Shown here: piece by piece, positions 61,602 through 64,000 of the stretch
Numbering within the stretch: the stretch's first letter is position 1
Layout of the letters: each line of letters starts with the position of its first letter
NCBI GenBank assembly: GCA_913776045.1
Contig: CAJYOI010000039.1
Location: 17,664-81,663, forward strand
DNA length: 64,000 nt
From: an uncultured Sphingomonas sp.
GTDB lineage: Bacteria; Pseudomonadota; Alphaproteobacteria; Sphingomonadales; Sphingomonadaceae
Direction: 5' to 3'
Notes under the pieces: generated by a model
Told to the model about the DNA's origin: nothing
Seen by the model: only the letters and a program-made list of their open reading frames with translations
Databases searched by the model: none
Made by a program: the position numbers and the translations under genes

Positions 61602-62687
61602 TCAGCGTGTCCGATCGAGGAGCGCGGTGAGGTCGGCCTTCCAGAATGTCGCTGCGGTGTGGGTGCCGTGGCCGCGGGTCGTCTGGTCCTCCGGAATCAT
61701 CCGGAACGTCGCCCGCTTCATCCGCTTCACCGCCTGCGCCGGGAAGGGCAGGCCGCGCGGATTGATGAAATCATCGGCGGAGTTGATCCACGTCACCGGC
61801 GCGGTGATCGCCTCCAGCCGTTCCCACGGATCGTAATCGCGCGAGGCGTCGAGCTGGTAGATCAGGTCGTTGGCGTCGCGTGTCGCGATGTCCTTCGCCA
61901 GTCGGTCGCGGACATAGGCGGTCGCGGCGTCGCGGGTCGGATAGGTCTTCTGCAGCGCGAGTGGCGCCGCGCCGGCGACGATCAGCAGCGAACTGGCCGT
62001 GCGCAGGCCCTGGACCGGTTGCGCGGTGTAGTCGCCGCCCGCCCAGGCAGGATCGGCCTTCACCGCATCGATCGCCATCTGCCGCCACATGCGGTTGAGC
62101 CCGGCGATCTGCACCGGCTCGCACGCCATCGGCATCAGCGCGCGCGCAGCATCGAGATAGGTCTCGCCCCAGACGAAGGCGTGCATGCAGCCCATCGACG
62201 TGCCGAAAATCAGCCGTAGCCGCTTTATGTCCAGAGCTTCGGTCACCAGCCGGTGCTGGAGCGCGACCATGTCGGTGTAGCCGTACTCAGGAAATTTGGT
62301 GCGCATGCCGTCGGATGGCTTCGACGACGCGCCATGGCCGATATTGTCGGGCAGGACGATCCAGTATTTCGTGATGTCGAGCGGCTGGCCGGGGCCGTAG
62401 AGTTCGTCGGCGAAGAGCGGGTTCAGGAACTGCTTGCCCGTGCCGCCGGTGCCGTGGAGGATCAGCACGGCATTGTCGATCTCCCCTGCCGCATTGCGGT
62501 GCGGTGTCCCAAGCGTCGTGTAGTGCAGCCGCACGTCCATCGTCGCACCACCGGTGAAGCGGTGCGCCTTCGCCACATAGTCCGCTTCCCGTGTCGGCCA
62601 GGTTTTGACAGGTGGCGCCTGCGGGGCGGGGGAGGGCTGGTTGGGGGCGGTCGTCTGGAGTAGCAGCGCAATGAGGGACGTGAGCAT
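61602..62687 (-). CDS. exported alpha/beta hydrolase, homoserine acetyltransferase-like
   Basis: The 361-residue protein starts with a signal-like segment (MLTSLIALLLQTTAP) and has the MetX-type hydrolase core: ILHGTGGTGKQFLNP, DNIGHGASSKPSDG, nucleophile Ser in FGTSMGCMHAF, Asp in NSADDFINP and His in GHGTHT. Export argues against a role in methionine synthesis; an esterase role is more likely. ATG at 62687 gives the signal sequence. Confidence 0.85.
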   Translation of the reverse strand: MLTSLIALLLQTTAPNQPSPAPQAPPVKTWPTREADYVAKAHRFTGGATMDVRLHYTTLGTPHRNAAGEIDNAVLILHGTGGTGKQFLNPLFADELYGPGQPLDITKYWIVLPDNIGHGASSKPSDGMRTKFPEYGYTDMVALQHRLVTEALDIKRLRLIFGTSMGCMHAFVWGETYLDAARALMPMACEPVQIAGLNRMWRQMAIDAVKADPAWAGGDYTAQPVQGLRTASSLLIVAGAAPLALQKTYPTRDAATAYVRDRLAKDIATRDANDLIYQLDASRDYDPWERLEAITAPVTWINSADDFINPRGLPFPAQAVKRMKRATFRMIPEDQTTRGHGTHTAATFWKADLTALLDRTR

Positions 62688-62767
62688 GGCGCGCAGGCTC
62701 GCACCTATTTCGCGACCAAGCAATTGTTTGCGGCGATCGCGCCAACCGTGGCTAGATAGGCCGGACC

Positions 62768-63667
62768 ATGGCCCGCCTGACCCATCTCGACGCGCTCGAA
62801 GCTGAATCGATCCACATCCTGCGCGAAGTCGTCGCCGAGGCCGAACGCCCGGTGATGCTCTATTCGATCGGCAAGGATTCGGCCGTAATGCTGCATCTGG
62901 CGCGCAAGGCCTTTTATCCCGCGCCGCCGCCGTTCCCGCTGCTCCACGTCGACACGACCTGGAAATTCCGCGCGATGTACGAACTGCGCGACCGTGCGGC
63001 TGCGGCGGCGGGGATGGAGTTGCTGGTCCACCGCAATCCGGAGGCCGAGGCGCAAGGAATCAACCCGTTCGATCATGGCAGCCTGCATACCGATCTTTGG
63101 AAGACCGAGGGGCTGAAGCAGGCGCTGACGCTCCATGGCTTCGATGCGGCGTTCGGCGGCGCGCGACGCGACGAGGAAAAGAGCCGCGCGAAGGAACGCG
63201 TGTTCAGCTTCCGCTCGGCCGCGCACCGATGGGACCCGAAGGCGCAGCGGCCCGAGCTGTGGCGGCTGTACAATGCGCGAAAGGCGAAGGGCGAAAGCAT
63301 CCGCGTCTTCCCGATCAGCAATTGGACCGAGCTTGACATCTGGCAGTACATCCTGCGCGAGGGAATCGAGATCGTACCCCTCTATTTCGCCGCGCCGCGC
63401 CCGACCGTGGAGCGCGACGGTATGCTGCTGATGGTCGACGACGACCGCTTCCGACTGGTGCCCGGCGAAGCGCCGGTCGAGCGCTCGATCCGCTTCCGCA
63501 CGCTCGGTTGCTACCCGCTGACGGGGGCGGTGGAGAGCGAAGCGACGACGCTGAGCGAGGTGATCCAGGAGATGCTGCTGACGACCACGTCGGAACGGCA
63601 GGGGCGGGCGATCGACCACGACCAGGCCGCGAGCATGGAGAAGAAGAAGGCGGAGGGGTATTTCTGA
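62768..63667 (+). CDS. cysD: sulfate adenylyltransferase small subunit
   Basis: The 299-residue protein has the PP-loop [48 protein letters not shown] and [15 protein letters not shown], typical of CysD. With the GTPase CysN it activates sulfate to APS, the first step of sulfate assimilation. cysN follows after a palindromic repeat. cysE elsewhere in the window serves the same pathway. Confidence 0.97.
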   Translation: MARLTHLDALEAESIHILREVVAEAERPVMLYSIGKDSAVMLHLARKAFYPAPPPFPLLHVDTTWKFRAMYELRDRAAAAAGMELLVHRNPEAEAQGINPFDHGSLHTDLWKTEGLKQALTLHGFDAAFGGARRDEEKSRAKERVFSFRSAAHRWDPKAQRPELWRLYNARKAKGESIRVFPISNWTELDIWQYILREGIEIVPLYFAAPRPTVERDGMLLMVDDDRFRLVPGEAPVERSIRFRTLGCYPLTGAVESEATTLSEVIQEMLLTTTSERQGRAIDHDQAASMEKKKAEGYF

Positions 63668-63681
63668 TGGAGACCGCGCTA

Positions 63682-63812
63682 ATCCTCCCGGGCACGGGGA
63701 GGGGGACCAGCGGAGCCGGTGGAGGGGGAGCGCCACAGGCGACCCGCTCGCGGTCCGTCCCCTCCACCACGCCGCTGCGCGTCGCGGTCCCCCTCCCCGT
63801 GCCGGGTAGGAT
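63682..63812. repeat. long imperfect palindrome between cysD and cysN
   Basis: The left arm (about 63682-63730, ATCCTCCCGGGCACGGGGAG start) and the right arm (about 63757-63812, CTCCCCGTGCCGGGTAGGAT end) are inverted copies that can form a long stem inside the cysDN transcript. It belongs to the TCCTCCC/GGGGAGG class of dispersed element seen at 11083 and 22569. Confidence 0.75.
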
Positions 63813-63818
63813 CGGCGC

Positions 63819-64000
63819 ATGACCACCTATCGCCCCGACGCGCTCATCGCGTCCGACATCGACGCGTATCTCGCGCGCCATCAGGACAAGTCGCTGCTGC
63901 GCTTCCTGACCTGCGGGTCCGTCGACGACGGCAAGTCCACGCTGATCGGCCGGCTCCTCTACGACAGTCGCACGATCTTCGACGACCAGCTCGCCGCGCT
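63819..64000 (+). CDS. cysN: sulfate adenylyltransferase large subunit, start only
   Basis: The first 60 codons are present before the window ends. The product begins [19 protein letters not shown] and has the GTPase P-loop [18 protein letters not shown]. It could be CysN or a CysNC fusion with APS kinase; the missing part would decide. It follows cysD after the palindrome. Confidence 0.93.
   Translation, partial: MTTYRPDALIASDIDAYLARHQDKSLLRFLTCGSVDDGKSTLIGRLLYDSRTIFDDQLAA

Overview
The window is a GC-rich alphaproteobacterial chromosome segment that looks like Sphingomonas or a close relative (Sphingomonadales). This is inferred from gene content: a Caulobacter/sphingomonad-type TonB-dependent receptor, an HPr-rel-A cassette of the kind seen in sphingomonads, DUF2794, long PstA/PstC forms, and several families of GC-rich dispersed intergenic repeats. 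No tRNA, rRNA, CRISPR array, prophage or insertion sequence was seen. Coding density is high and most neighbouring genes overlap or nearly touch.

Layout. 1-11075: the S10-spc ribosomal protein cluster from the end of rplC to rpmD, rplO, secY and adk, all on the plus strand; repeat hairpins lie between rpmD and rplO and a terminator-like hairpin between rplO and secY. 11076-13829: an accessory break inside the usually tight adk-rpsM order, holding a repeat, a decayed SRPBCC gene, a small exported Lys-rich peptide gene and an orphan sensor kinase. 13830-16594: the alpha cluster rpsM-rpsK-rpoA-rplQ with a strong intrinsic terminator between rpsK and rpoA and another after rplQ. 16612-30045: mixed housekeeping genes (prolyl oligopeptidase, guaA, GNAT, YffB-type reductase, panB, the yfgM-bamB-der outer-membrane/ribosome-assembly cluster, a TusA-like protein, a lone Hpt protein, and DUF485 plus acetate permease). 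30350-35377: a large TonB-dependent receptor and an LplT-like MFS exporter on the minus strand. 35555-36815: pgsA-moaD-moaE. 36948-40424: oxyR with a TauE/SafE permease, divergent from serine acetyltransferase. 40478-43665: a membrane protein whose start is locked in a hairpin, then a serralysin-type metalloprotease divergent from its predicted inhibitor. 43701-45184: a hydroxyacyl-CoA-type SDR and a Pro-rich exported protein. 45293-52707: a complete phosphate regulon, transcribed phoR-pstS-pstC-pstA-pstB-phoU-phoB, with a candidate Pho box before pstS. 52805-55594: a four-gene HPr-rel-A cassette (Tat-signal protein, PqqD-like, HprK-related kinase A, nucleotidyltransferase). 55557-60860: gph, glmU, an unknown small gene, glmS and a degenerate GGDEF protein. 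60967-64000: a glutaredoxin remnant, an EF-hand protein, a MetX-like hydrolase and the start of the sulfate-activation operon cysD-cysN.

The most interesting items are the HPr-rel-A cassette, a function-unknown system resembling a RiPP-type modification module; dispersed repeats that have entered coding sequence (one inserted in frame in the nucleotidyltransferase gene, one supplying the start of the PqqD-like gene, one encoding part of a 45-residue peptide before panB); and a 15-bp hairpin that buries both the Shine-Dalgarno sequence and the AUG of a membrane-protein gene. Gene names rest on recognition of protein motifs and gene order; no database search was run.
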